From Vandiemenella viatica (taxonomy: Eukaryota > Arthropoda > Insecta > Orthoptera > Morabidae): 64,000 nt of DNA. Every line of letters starts with the position of its first letter. Position 1 is the first letter of the stretch. Below, in pieces: positions 11,425 to 21,744 of the stretch. The position numbers and the translations under genes are program-made. Under the pieces are notes generated by a model. That model saw only the letters and a program-made list of their open reading frames with translations. It did not search any database and was not told the DNA's origin. The stretch is from assembly GCA_031002005.1 (NCBI GenBank), contig JARYHS010011408.1, positions 216,173,473 through 216,237,472 of the forward strand, given 5' to 3'.

Positions 11425-11700
11425 CTGTTGTTGTATCCTGTTCACCCTCAACCGGCGACTGAAGGTCAGGTTCCCCTTGCCCCGCTCATCATCTCGCCAC
11501 CTCCTCATCACGCCACCTCCTCCCGTTGCCTACCTCTCCTAGCAGACCGCTGTGTCAAGACTAGCGGTTGTAAATTTGACAGGGGGACCTCTCTCCTCTT
11601 CGCATGTAGCGGTAAGGTCAGCGGAGTGGGGATAGACCAGAGAGACCTTGAGCCGCCTCTCTTAACTGAACTGATTATAGATGAGAAACGTTTTTTATCA
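11425..11700. repeat. Unnamed repeat R2, copy 1
   Basis: Matches 19225-19475 in order: CCTGTTCAC, CGGCGRC...AAGGTCA, CCCGCTC, CACCTC, CTTCGCAT, GTAGCGG/AAAGGGCAGT, GACC...GACCTTGAGCCGCCTC (GGCCTTCAGCCGCCTC in copy 2), and ACTGAAC. Relatively C-rich. No protein is recognised; the orientation and nature of the family are unknown. Confidence 0.6.
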
Positions 11701-11944
11701 CCATTACAGAAGAAATTGAGGACTGTGAAACTTGATTTCGATTATTATTACTGGTGATGACGTCAGATATGCCCCGGCTCTTCTTCGGAAAAAAGAGGAG
11801 TAGATTAGCAGAGGGAAAAAATATGCCCTGGTGCAATACATATTCCGATTACATTTTCACGATATTATGATGGTAAATCCATGTTTAGATGAAGCTTAGA
11901 TTTAAGTTTAGTAGATAAAACAACAAACATTAAAAAATGCAATG

Positions 11945-12165
11945 TGATTATTGCAGGCCATTTCTTCTGAAGTAGCTTGTTAAAATAATGATTATTATTT
12001 AATAAATTCGCCAAAGCAACTGTTTTAGGGTTTATTTATTTAAGGAAGCGTTTCGCCTCTCGTCGAGGTGTCTTAAGCAATCTAGTTTCCTGTATTGTAT
12101 GTAGTTCATAATTTTGCACACAGGTTTTTCTTAAAATTACTTACATATGATATTAAAGGTTTGTG
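11945..12165. repeat. Unnamed repeat R3, copy 1, with degenerate hammerhead-core-like motif
   Basis: Matches 28190-28420, starting with TATTTAATAAAT and continuing with GCAACTG...TTAG.TTTTATTT and the phrase GCGTTTCGCCTCTCGTCGAG. On the minus strand it reads TTAAGA, a CCTC/GAGG stem, then GAAACG, a mutated version of the hammerhead core order. Similar phrases occur in Penelope-like retroelement terminal repeats. Confidence 0.55.
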
Positions 12166-12639
12166 AGGCGTTGCTAACTGTGCGTCGCACTACTTTCTCC
12201 ATTTCCTTCCTTTCGAAGTATCGTACGTGACAGCATGTCCGTACGCAGCCTCACGTATCTTTTTTTATTTTACTTTCTTCCTTCTATATACTTATCAGAT
12301 ATTTACCGTTATTCTAACTGCTTCTTGCGGGCTTCAAATTATTTATTTACTTTCTGGAATAATTCTTCGTTTCCTTAGATCATTAAGCATAGAATTTATT
12401 ACTGCAATTCATATTAACATGATAATATACCATTAATACTTATCTTCGGTTATTTTCATGATACATTCCTCCCCACTATCACACAATGTCTTACAAACCA
12501 ATACATTAATTCTCTTTCACTACTCCCTCGGGCTGAATACATTATTTTTCACGTTTACACACTACTTGTCAAATACAACTTCATTGAAAGTTTCTTCCTC
12601 GAAACTTCTTTCATTTAATTCATTGTCCGTTCATGCTTT

Positions 12640-13030
12640 CATCACAACCAGCACACGGGTGGCCGATCTTCGCTCGGAATATTTCGATTTGCGTTCAGTA
12701 TGCGAGATTTAATCAAAATCTTAAGCGAAGTTTGTGGGAAATTGATTTTATCTGTATACAAGAGTAGCTCGTGTAATAATATTAAATTTGATAGATTAGA
12801 CATATTATAAAAACCTAACTTAGTCCACGAGAAGGCGTTAGAGCCGTTTCCGAGATACCAAATACAAGAATTTCTCATTTTTTTTGTAAAATGGTGTTAC
12901 AAACTTTAAAAGCAAATCGTTATCGACATATGAAATATCATCCAAATCGCTATAGCCGTTTCCGAGACCTTTCGGTTTACCATCTCATAAACTGCTTTTA
13001 AAGAAAAATGCTATTATTATGTAATCCAGA
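12640..13030. repeat. Unnamed repeat R4, copy 1
   Basis: Carries the phrase GTTAGAGCCGTTTCCGAGA followed by TACCAAATACAAGAATT. About 120 bp later comes a second CATCCAAATCGC.ATAGCCGT. The same arrangement is at 14500-14745. Closely similar phrases are widespread in insect genomes; the element class is not known to me. Confidence 0.6.
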
Positions 13031-13084
13031 AATCTTAATGATAATTAGGGATTGATTAATGGTGCAAGATTGATGGTAATTCAC

Positions 13085-13275
13085 TTAGACGAGCACAGCA
13101 TCCGTGCTAAATTCGTTCACTCCGATAACACTATGCTCATACCTCGCATTAACCTCACACCTTCTGATTTAACCGTGTCTCAATAAAAGTAAATTTCGTT
13201 ATGACTATAAATAAAGCACAAGGTCAGACGCTCCAAAGCGCAGAATTGTATTTGCTGGAACCTGTTTCTTTTTTT
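13085..13275 (+). pseudogene. Helitron Rep/helicase C-terminal scrap
   Basis: Translation gives MLIPRINLTPSD in one frame. After stops and a shift it gives VNFVMTINKAQGQTLQSAEL in another. The order IPRI.L.PSD then MTINK.QGQTL is the Pif1-type helicase signature near the C terminus of Helitron transposases. It is only about 60 codons long with at least one frameshift. A cellular Pif1 origin is possible but less likely given the IPRI...PSD spacing. Confidence 0.75.
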
Positions 13276-13439
13276 TTTTCTTTTTTTTTTTTCTTCGTAC
13301 ATATACCTGCACTTGGCTTTTTCACGACTTCGTAGATTCAGTAAAGTTTATGTTAAAAACACATACATTCAGAAAGTAAACGATGATCACATTATAACTG
13401 CTAATATTGTTTTAAATATTTTTTTAAAAGTAATGAAGT

Positions 13440-14284
13440 TTTTTATTTATTTATTTGCCCTTTGGTCTGAGACCTTTTAGACAGCATTATACATTAATGT
13501 TTGTTTGTTATTTTCTTCTTACAGAGTATTGGAGGCTTCAAATCTTCAGTTCTGTGTCTTGAACGAAGCGAACTATTGCCTTGTAGATTTGGACATTTCT
13601 TGTTTGAAGAATGGTGGTAACGCTCGCTGGGAAGATGACTGAAAGCTGTTCGAGGCGCCTGTAGAAACGTTTTCGTTGTGATTGAAACCGTGAACAGGAG
13701 AGTATGATGTGATTGAGGTCGGAAATCTCTTGGTCTAAGGAGCATATAGGTGTTTCCATTATATGAAGGCGGCATAAGTGGTGAGGATAACAACCGTGTC
13801 CTAGTCTCATTCTAATAATGGTTGTTGCGTGTCTTCTTGCAATATTGTACTCTGCGAACCACGGTGTCTTCGGTATTTTAGGTTGTACTGCTGAGTAGTG
13901 TTTTCCTCTTAGTTGCTGCGTCCGGGACCAGTCTTCATTCCAACTGAGGTAGGCCTTCCTAGAGACTAAAGGGATGAAATCCCTCCAAGGTAACTGAATG
14001 CCTGCAAAGTGCCCTTCGTTGATGCTCTGTTTCGCTAGCTGGTCGAAGATTTCATTGTGCATTATTCCTATATGACCTTTAATCCAGAGAAAATGTACTT
14101 GTATGCCAACTAAAGAAGCTTCTGAAGCTAATCTTATTATTTCATACAGGTATTGATGCATTTTGTTACTCCATACTGGGTTCTGTAATTTCTGGAGAGC
14201 GCTCTTAGCGTCAGTAAGTATTAAGATCCTTGGAAAGTGCTTGTCTAGACCATACTTGATAGCTGCGCAAATGCAAAGCCAGTA
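13440..14284 (-). pseudogene. 5'-truncated LINE encoding an RNase H domain (I-type group)
   Basis: The minus-strand frame is open from about 14284 to the stop at 13538, and the true frame extends upstream of the first ATG at 14161. Upstream residues include ILTDAKSAL (RNase H aspartate), followed by WIKGHIGIMHNE and a C-terminal C...H...C cluster (ICSLDQEISDLNHIILSC). That order is typical of the end of ORF2 in the RNase H-bearing I/R1/LOA group. The 3' side ends in an (AAAT)n tail seen as TTTATTTATTT at 13441-13456. Sharp loss of homology at about 14285 indicates 5' truncation during insertion. The surviving frame of more than 200 codons is intact, so this copy is younger than the other LINE scraps here. 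Confidence 0.82.
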
Positions 14285-14499
14285 TCAGTATTTAAGCATC
14301 TGCTTTATACATGTGGTATTTAATGATAACGACATTTTACAATAAAAGTGATATTTATTACTACTCTTCAAAATGAAATAACTTTCATTAATAAATATAC
14401 TTGCATTTACTTATTTCCACAATATTATATTAGCATTTGGTGATTGCCCGCGAAGAATTATTCTTATAAAAGATACAAATTCCTTACTGTATCCAAAGA

Positions 14500-14745
14500 G
14501 AGCTAACATTGGTTGGCTTATTGGTACCTGAAACGTCTACGAGATGGTGTTAGAGCCGTTTCCGAGATACCAAATACAAGAATTGCTGATTTTGTTTTTT
14601 GTATAATCGCGTTTTTGCAGGGAAAGACACCTATTTCGATGAAATTATATAAAACAGTGTTATCTAAATATGAAATTTCATCCAAATCGTTAGAGCCGTT
14701 TTCAAGATACAAAATATGTATATACAAGAATTGCTGATTTAAAGA
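14500..14745. repeat. Unnamed repeat R4, copy 2
   Basis: Contains GAGCCGTTTCCGAGATACC and, about 120 bp on, ATCCAAATCGTTAGAGCCGT. Each is followed by a version of ACAAGAATTGCTGATTT, so the unit is internally duplicated. Confidence 0.65.
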
Positions 14746-15330
14746 TGTAGGATTTCTTTTTCGTTTCTTCTCGTCATCTGTTTTTCAAAGATGCTCCTCA
14801 CTGCCTTAATGGGAGTCTTTGGCCTTTTAACTAGATTATCAAAGTTAAAAATACATATACTCGGTGAGCTCACTACATTTCAAATATATTTACAACACAA
14901 ACTATAATTTCGGTAAGGACTGTGTACCTTACAGCTTACTTAGACCGCGTTTACATGATGCGAGTTGACTGGACGAAAGTTGGCGGGAGCGTCGGTGGTG
15001 GTGGGAAAGAGAGTGAACCAGCATGTTAGTAACAATTTGAAGACAGTCCACTGTCAAGCAGTTCGCTAGTTCTACGTTGTGTTCTTGAAAGTAAGCCCAT
15101 ATTACAAGAAGGCATTAACATTGTAGCTAATTTGTTGATTATGATGTTGAATTATATGAAGAATAACAAAATAAAACATAAAAAATGGTTATAAGAACGG
15201 ATATAAAAAAGTAAACGCTTTCAATGCCTTAGCGCTATTTTTTTAAAGTGAAAATGTAGAGAATAACATCATTTGAGACTAAACTGATATTAATTTGAAG
15301 AACTGTTCTGAAATATTTTTGCCAATTATA

Positions 15331-15453
15331 ATATTGGCTCCACGTCAATACGTCGGAACCTACAAATATTGCCCTATCGGTATGAAATTTGGCACACACA
15401 TTCCTTAGGCGATAATATTTGTAGGTTCCGACGTATTGACGTGGAGCCAATAT
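15331..15453. repeat. Perfect 40-bp inverted repeat (hairpin 1)
   Basis: 15331-15370 is the exact reverse complement of 15414-15453, with a 43-nt spacer containing GGTATGAAATTTGGCACACA. It lies inside the 14943-16371 element. Confidence 0.95.
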
Positions 15454-15508
15454 GGTAACACGTCAATATGTATTTTTGTAGGTTCCGACATATTGACGTG
15501 TTACCATA
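15451..15508. repeat. Perfect 21-bp inverted repeat (hairpin 2)
   Basis: 15451-15471 is the exact reverse complement of 15488-15508, with a 16-nt loop. It overlaps hairpin 1 by 3 bp and shares GTAGGTTCCGAC and TATTGACGTG with it. Confidence 0.95.
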
Positions 15509-16802
15509 ATATTTTGCTCCTTCTTCTTTACTTACTAGCTATATGGCATGTCACGGAACGCCACGTATAATCTTTGTACTTTTTACTAACCTTCTTGATA
15601 GTGTATATAGTGCCAATACGTCTTCTTTATTCCACCAAAAGAATAAAAATAACCATCAAAAACACCCACTTGGCTTTCTATTTTAATTTTTATTAATTTA
15701 TTGCTTCCTTCTGTGTACAGATACAACTCGCAGATTTATCTAAGCGTACCTCTCTGCATACCGCTTTCATCTCCTCTCTTCTTGCCCAAAGATCTTCTTT
15801 CTGTACTGTCCAGAGATTTTCATGTACTTTGTTCATCTGGTAATAACGATGCTTGGAATTTCTTTGACACAATACTTAAGAAATAATAATAACCCGATAT
15901 GAAGCACTTTTAACAACATACATCTATAATCAGCTTTACATTAATCAGAAACAAAATAGTGAATCGAAAATACCACTGTCAGTAAACAATACCCACAGAA
16001 ATAACATAAAAAACATTAATTATTAACTCTTTAAAAACTAAGATGCTGTGTATTCTTACACAATACGTAAAAATGACATCGTTATGAAACAATTTTTTTG
16101 ATAAGAGTCTTTACAATCCTTGTTCTTATAATTTTCATTCCTAAAATTCCTTAGAATTCCTCACATTCATGCCTCTCCTTCACACCGCTTACGCGACTTG
16201 TTAGTTGTCACCATCTTGTTTGATGAACTCGCACGCCAAAAGTTGGTCGTGAACCGAATCCTCAGTCAACTATGTTGAACCTGTTGACATGAGGGAGTGA
16301 CTATCTAGTGCTGTGCGCGCACCCAAGACAGTACACTCGTTCCAGTCAACTCGCGCCATGTAAACGCGGCCTTTCAGTTGTAAGTCTATTGTTATGTTTG
16401 CTAGCTGCTTCCTTCTCTCTTCAATCAACATGCCACTACTTGTGTTATGCATGGATGCAGACAATAAAAATTATATTACTATTCTGTACTGTTAATATCT
16501 GATAGTCTGCGTGATCGAAAGCAGATAGCTTTTGCGCGTTGTTGTTCGAAAGAGTAGGTTAACTTATCCGTAAATAAACAAAAACGTAAAACAGTTGCAT
16601 TAGCGTTGTTATTAAGTAATCATGATATTAAGAAATACAAATAAAGTTTACTTTCTGCACACCACGGCTTGTTATTAATATTGGCCCCGACGACTGTTAT
16701 TGCTCATGCACAGTGTTAATATGGATCTCTGGAATGGAAAAGGTGTTGGTATGTGAGACATTCTTTCGATTTCTCGTTTTATATCGTTGACTGTTGTTTA
16801 CC

Positions 16803-17300
16803 AATCAACAATCTACATCTACATCTATACTCTGCAAATCACAAATACTGTGGGTGGCAGAGGGTGCTAAGCACAAATCCTAATTCAGTGAATTCCAATC
16901 CCCAACAGAACGGGAAAATAAATAATACATAAATGTATCAGTACGGCATCTTATTTCTCAAATCTTATCCCTCCTGTCATTGCGACCTAAATAGGTTGGG
17001 GGAAGAAGTATTTCGTTGCACAAGTTCGCATATTCTCCAACAAATTCAAACGAAAACGACGTAGTCCTGTCCGCCAAACAATCCCAGCCCAAACCACATA
17101 TCAGCTCTGTGACACTCACGTAAGGACCGTAACTAGCAGTCACGAATCGAGCGGCTCTCCTCTGTACTTTCTCCAACGAGTCAATCAATCCCTTGTGATA
17201 CGGATCCCAAATTCCACAACAGTATTCCAAATGCGGACGCACTAGTGTTTTGTACGCCATTTCCTTTGTATGAGCATTACAACTTCTCAAAATCCACATA
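16803..17300 (-). pseudogene. LINE ORF2 C-terminus and 3' UTR
   Basis: The minus-strand frame encodes MAYKTLVRPHLEYCCGIWDP then LEKVQRRAARFVT and LGWDCLADR. This is a very common signature of the C-terminal end of CR1/L2/Jockey-related LINE ORF2. The 3' side (16803-16890) holds a TAGATGTAGATG tail and the CTCTGCCACCC/TTTGCAGAGTATAG segment known from orthopteroid LINE 3' ends. It is 5' truncated; the frame reads through about 110 codons to a stop near 16958. Confidence 0.85.
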
Positions 17301-17760
17301 AAAGAAATAAAAGAAATGTGCTGATGAGCTTCATGAAACAAGAAGGAAATTGAACGTTAATTCTTCTTGCGAGCCACATTCTGAGGCGGGTTCAATCGAG
17401 ATAGCCCTTAAACCACGACTATAATGGAAAGCGCTCCATTTTGCTGAAAGTAAGCAATTCTCTTAATAACCAGTCATTTATTCAGCGCCTGTGAGATTAC
17501 TTATTTTTATGAACATTATTAGTTGACGTTCCGATTACTTACATGAAAAAGGACGGTAGAATTCAGTTGGTTACATATGTTGCAGTAATGTTGGCCTTCA
17601 TTAACGGATCCTAGCTATACCCTTTTTTCTTTTGTTCTTTTTTTTTTCAAAAAAAAGTAAAAAAGCGTGTGCATAACAATGTGATTACTGCAGGTCAGTT
17701 AGGTTAATTAAAACTTCCAATGGTTTTGAGATATTTTCGTATCGTTTGCAGTTCATTCTG
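17301..17760. other. No feature recognised
   Basis: AT-rich spacer with T- and A-homopolymers near 17620-17665. Confidence 0.5.
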
Positions 17761-18004
17761 CCGACCGTGGTGGGTGAGTGGTAACCCTCTGGCCTCGCTT
17801 TTGGGAGGACGTGGGTTCGAATCCCTGTCCGACTATCCTTATTTCGGTTTTGCATGCTTTCTCGGAAGCATTCGGTATGGTTCTGAAGGAATGGCCATAA
17901 CCAAATACCTTCCCATTCCCTGCCCCCAGTCCTTTACCGCCTCTAATATCCTCGACGTCGACGACGCGTAAAGCCATAAGTAAAAAAAAAAAAAAAAAAA
18001 AAAA
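17761..18004 (+). repeat. SINE subfamily A, full length
   Basis: Head CCGACCGTGGTGGGTGAG, B box GGTTCGAATCC, body, tail hairpin, CGTAAAGCCATAAG and a 22-24-nt poly-A. No clear target duplication is visible. Confidence 0.92.
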
Positions 18005-19224
18005 GATCAGGTCCAGTGTACAATTGCCATAGTTTTGTCTATTTATGCTATAACAGTGAAAGCTGAAATGATGAATGAAGATTTTTAGTGATTTACCACA
18101 ATTACTTTAACTTAATAAAACTTCCATCCTTGCTATAAGTTTTGGCTAGATACTACTTTTATAATCAGTTTTTAGGCATGTCTTTAGACAGTTGCAGTAC
18201 TTGCATCTGACCCACAGCCTAGTTCTAGATCAGAAACGTAGCGTTGTTCATAGTCTACTGTCATATAAAGGCGAAGCTGCAGCAAAACCTTGTCCCATAA
18301 AATTTCATTACACCGGGGTCTGGAATGTTGAACGTTTAAATATCAGGTTTCCAGACTGTGTATATTTTGGACTACTGCGTATAACCTGTTAATCTCCATA
18401 AATAACAGCCGAAGCCAGTAGCCCACTGCAAGGTAATTTTGCAGTAGTATCCTCGGCAAATACTCTCACAAACGTTCTTAATGTTTTTATTATTGTAAAA
18501 ATTCGGAAGTAACGTTGAACAGATCAAGAAAAATATTCCATTCACAGGAAAAGCTAATACACTACAGTTTTTTGGGTAAATTTTATGTCTCGTTATGCTA
18601 TAAGGCGATTGAAGCTTTATTTTGTAGTGGCAATATTAATTGAGATTCTGGTTAGGTTGCTATGCTTCCTGGACCAGAATAACAACTGAAACTTCTTGTC
18701 TTACTGTAGCATTCGGCACGAGGAATTTAGTTATTATTAGCAATTTAAGCTCCTTTAACGAGCGCCATGTTATTGACGTCATGTACCGCGATGTAAAACT
18801 ACGAGTTTTTTCATCTGTTTTGAAGTACTCGTCAAACTCGCTTTGCATTGGTTTTATTTTAAAGGTTTCATTCCAGTTTCAGTTGCCGGGTGAAACTAAT
18901 AATTCAAAACTCTGTCTCAACGGTATTGTAAACATTTCTAATCTCTACTAAATGCGTTATAACTCTACAAAACTGTACATGGACGGCATTGAGACGACAA
19001 CGTTTAAACTGCAAGCTCAAGTTTGCATTCCATGGCGTGTGAAAAGTCGCATGTCGTGTAATTCTCTTGAAGGGAAGCGATTAAGGTACTCAGTAACGTA
19101 GCAACCAATAACATTAACAATGCTTGAGCTGGATAACAATCCAATATTATCGATAGTATTGATATTAATTCATTGATTACAAGTATTAAAATAGCACAGA
19201 GACAATATTCAGTATTAGTGAAAA
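18005..19224. other. No feature recognised
   Basis: Several short frames but no domain, repeat landmark or splice structure that I can support. Confidence 0.5.
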
Positions 19225-19475
19225 TGGTTATACCCTGTTCACTCCGCACTGGCGGTCCAAGGTCATATTCTCCTGGTCCCGCTCCTCACCTCACCACCCC
19301 ACCCCTTCCTCTCCTCCGAACTGACCTCTGTGTCCATATAACCCTATAGAAATTTTCCCTTCGCATTTAGGGGAAAGGGCAGTGGTTTGGGAATATAGCA
19401 GACTGGCCTTCAGCCGCCTCTGGCTGTACTGAACGGGCTATAACAGCCTGTGGGTACATCTCGAATCTGAATAAA
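19225..19475. repeat. Unnamed repeat R2, copy 2
   Basis: Same order of blocks as 11425-11700, here with ATACCCTGTTCACTCCGCAC at the start and CAGCCGCCTCTGGCTG near the end. Confidence 0.6.
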
Positions 19476-19819
19476 GGCTATGGTTTCATTACTTACTGTC
19501 ATTAAAGTAATCCCAATGGTTTTACTAGCATAGAGAACTGGTTTAGAAAATGATGGAACGACTTAATTTTAAACAATACCAGCATGTACGAATAACTAAC
19601 GAGAGGGTCATATGTTTTGTAAATGCTTTATTGCAAACTATTCTGGTATGAAGATAAAAAAGATTTAGTTGCAAAACCTGGCGGTCTTATCGCCGTCAGA
19701 GAGAAAGGTGAACAATAAAGGAGTGCATCTTTATTGTACTTTGTGAAATCTTAGAATTCAGCTTTTCAAATGATTTTTTGAATTTCTTCACCATACAGCA
19801 TACCTTTTAATCGTCTTTT

Positions 19820-20735
19820 CATCATATATAATTTATTTATAAAAAGTGCTTTTTTTGTGACAAGCCCCTTATCTATTTTCACACCTAACCGGAATCGGTA
19901 TATGAGGTACCATATTGAAGATTAAGGTCACCACTTTAGTAACATCATAAATTATGAAAGAAATTTTTCGGAATTCGGCCTTTAAAGGCAGTACAGGATT
20001 ATCCACGTAGCAGCTGTTAGCAAATGCTACCGGCCTCGCGCCTTCTGGGGGGGCCTCGCGCCTCCTAGGGGGCCCCGCGGTCTGAGTCTAAAGAGCCTCC
20101 CCGTCAGGCCAGATGGGACATCTTTTTTTTAGCTCTACAATTCCCCCGGACGACGAAAACCAAGGGCCCGTTCTTCACATTTGCTGCGGGTTGCGCGCTG
20201 TCGTAATCCGGCCCTGCTTAAAGGGCAAAATATTAACTATCAGTCACGCATATCAGACAGTTCAGAGTCAAACCGCTAGGAGGTGTCGATACGGATTACC
20301 ACTAGATAGCAACACCATACATCACAGAGAGACCAGTAAACTGTGTGTGTTTTCTACAGGAAGGAGCTTTTCTGACATTTTTTTCTGTTAAGGAAACATT
20401 TGTGTTTTGCTATACAATTCATATATAAACATTATACTTGCGAAATTTTCTCGCCGGCTATGGTCGCATTACCGTTTGATGGCAGCGCTAGTATCGGACA
20501 GATATCGATATACTGTGGATGTTTTGTTCAGCTTAGTTGTATTCTGGTGAGGTCTTTTACAGTTCGGCCCTCGGAAAGGGATAGGTTCAGGTATTTACTT
20601 CAAAGTAGAGGACTGCAGTACAGCATACATCATTGCTACAAATGAGCCGATACTTCGTACCACCTACTATATACCACCAACCTCGCTCTTCATCGTATTT
20701 TACTCGCGAAATTTACTAATAAAGCATCACGGAGT
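19820..20735 (+). repeat. Unnamed repeat R1, copy 2, split by a hAT element
   Basis: Aligns with R1 copies 1 and 3 on both sides of the insertion at 19989-20216. A second stretch at about 20430-20650 has no counterpart in the other copies and may be another insertion or old sequence lost elsewhere. Confidence 0.65.
19989..20216. mobile_element. Non-autonomous hAT element (228 bp) nested in R1
   Basis: Ends are CAGTACAGGATTATCCACG and, on the other strand, CAGGGCCGGATTACGACAG. The second is a classic hAT-type terminus. The flanking 8-mers TTTAAAGG (19981-19988) and CTTAAAGG (20217-20224) match at 7 of 8 positions, the 8-bp duplication expected of hAT. The GC-rich interior (GGGGGGGCCTCGCG) encodes nothing. 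Confidence 0.88.
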
Positions 20736-20774
20736 TAATTTGGTTTTTTAATTTTTTTAAAATCAGATCATCAT

Positions 20775-21113
20775 ATGACACTGTTGGCCGGGAGATGACG
20801 AAGGATTTTTAGGGCGCCAGGTGACATAATTTCCAATTCTCCGAGCAATGCGCCCATTTATCGTGGCTAACTAACGTAAACTGGTAATCCTACCGGGTAC
20901 AGGAAACATACAGCTCGGTACAGGAAACATACAGCTCAACGTGGAATACGTACCACGAAGCGTTCTGGCGTACTTCAAATTTCACAGCTAACTGTGCCAA
21001 AAGTGATGGTCGGGTTGAAGGCCTTTGAAAATCCCATCCGAGATCGGGATTCGAACCGACGGTCTATTAATCTCCAGCCAGAAGCCTTAACCACTGTGCC
21101 ACAAGACTGCTCT
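20775..21113 (-). repeat. SINE subfamily C
   Basis: Minus-strand head GCAGTCTTGTGGCACAGTGG, B box GGTTCGAATCCCG, then GGGATTTTCAAAGGCC and GAAGTACGCCAGAACGCTTC, the same blocks as at 37922 and 54270. A 21-bp unit, GGTACAGGAAACATACAGCTC, is tandemly duplicated near 20897-20938. An A-tract lies just 5' of the head (T-run at 21114-21137). Confidence 0.8.
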
Positions 21114-21189
21114 GTTTTTTTTTTTTTTTTTTTTTTCCTTATATTTTTGTATAGTAGATTGTCAACTGAACCCATTATAGACAAGAAAA

Positions 21190-21300
21190 AACGAACGCGA
21201 CATTTAAAACTCCCTTGTCCACGGCTGAACTCGAACCTGTGACCCTTTCAACTCGAGGCCAGCGGGCTGATCCCCGAGCCTACCACCATGTTGACCGTGG
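21190..21300 (-). repeat. Possible tRNA-derived SINE head
   Basis: On the minus strand it has a tRNA-like layout: GGTGGTAGGCTCGGGGATCAG then GGTTCGAGTTC as a B-box match. No family member elsewhere in the window supports it. Confidence 0.3.
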
Positions 21301-21587
21301 CTGCGGCAGAAGACGATTGTTACCATCGCTGAGCAGTCCGGGTCGGCGGAACAAAGCCAGCTGAACTCCGCGCTGGCACTGCAAGCATTAGCTTAATACC
21401 AAGTAAACTGCTCTGTGTGTCCGAGACTCAACCCGGATTACGGCCCGGCGCGCGTTATTTTACTATCGGGGTCACGGCCTGTTTTCAAGCTGGTTGCTGC
21501 CGACAACAACGTCGTCAGTTGCAGGTGTTATCACGAAAGACTGTTTCCTTGTTTGTTAAAATACACTTTCAGTCATATTTACCCAAA

Positions 21588-21742
21588 CTATTCGGCCATG
21601 GCCTTTTGAGGCAACCATCCAGGCGTTCGCCTGGAATGACTTCGAGAAACAATGGAAAACTGAAATTGGGATGTCCAGAGGGGTATTCGAACCAGTGTCT
21701 TCCAGAATGAGAGACCAGGGCGTTACAGTTGACCAACAACAA
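21588..21742 (-). repeat. SINE subfamily A, 3'-truncated copy
   Basis: The minus-strand head and body are present (GAATACCCCTC, ACGCCTGGATGG, AAGGCCATGGCCGAAT). The tail hairpin and poly-A are missing. Confidence 0.75.
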
Positions 21743-21744
21743 CA

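Larger units (their letters stand above)
14943..16371. mobile_element. 1.43-kb inverted-repeat DNA element, non-autonomous
   Basis: The left end (14943-14973) and right end (16341-16371) are inverted copies: CCGCGTTTACATG then GCGAGTTGACTGGA. The flanks are TTA on the left and TTT on the right, compatible with a mutated 3-bp duplication of the PIF/Harbinger kind. No transposase is recognised inside. The interior holds two hairpins (15331-15508). Confidence 0.75.

Noticed and set aside
18711..18722. ATTCGGCACGAG, identical to part of a classical cDNA-library adapter
   Set aside because: Only about 12 bases match and the flanks look like ordinary genomic DNA; coincidence is more likely than contamination.
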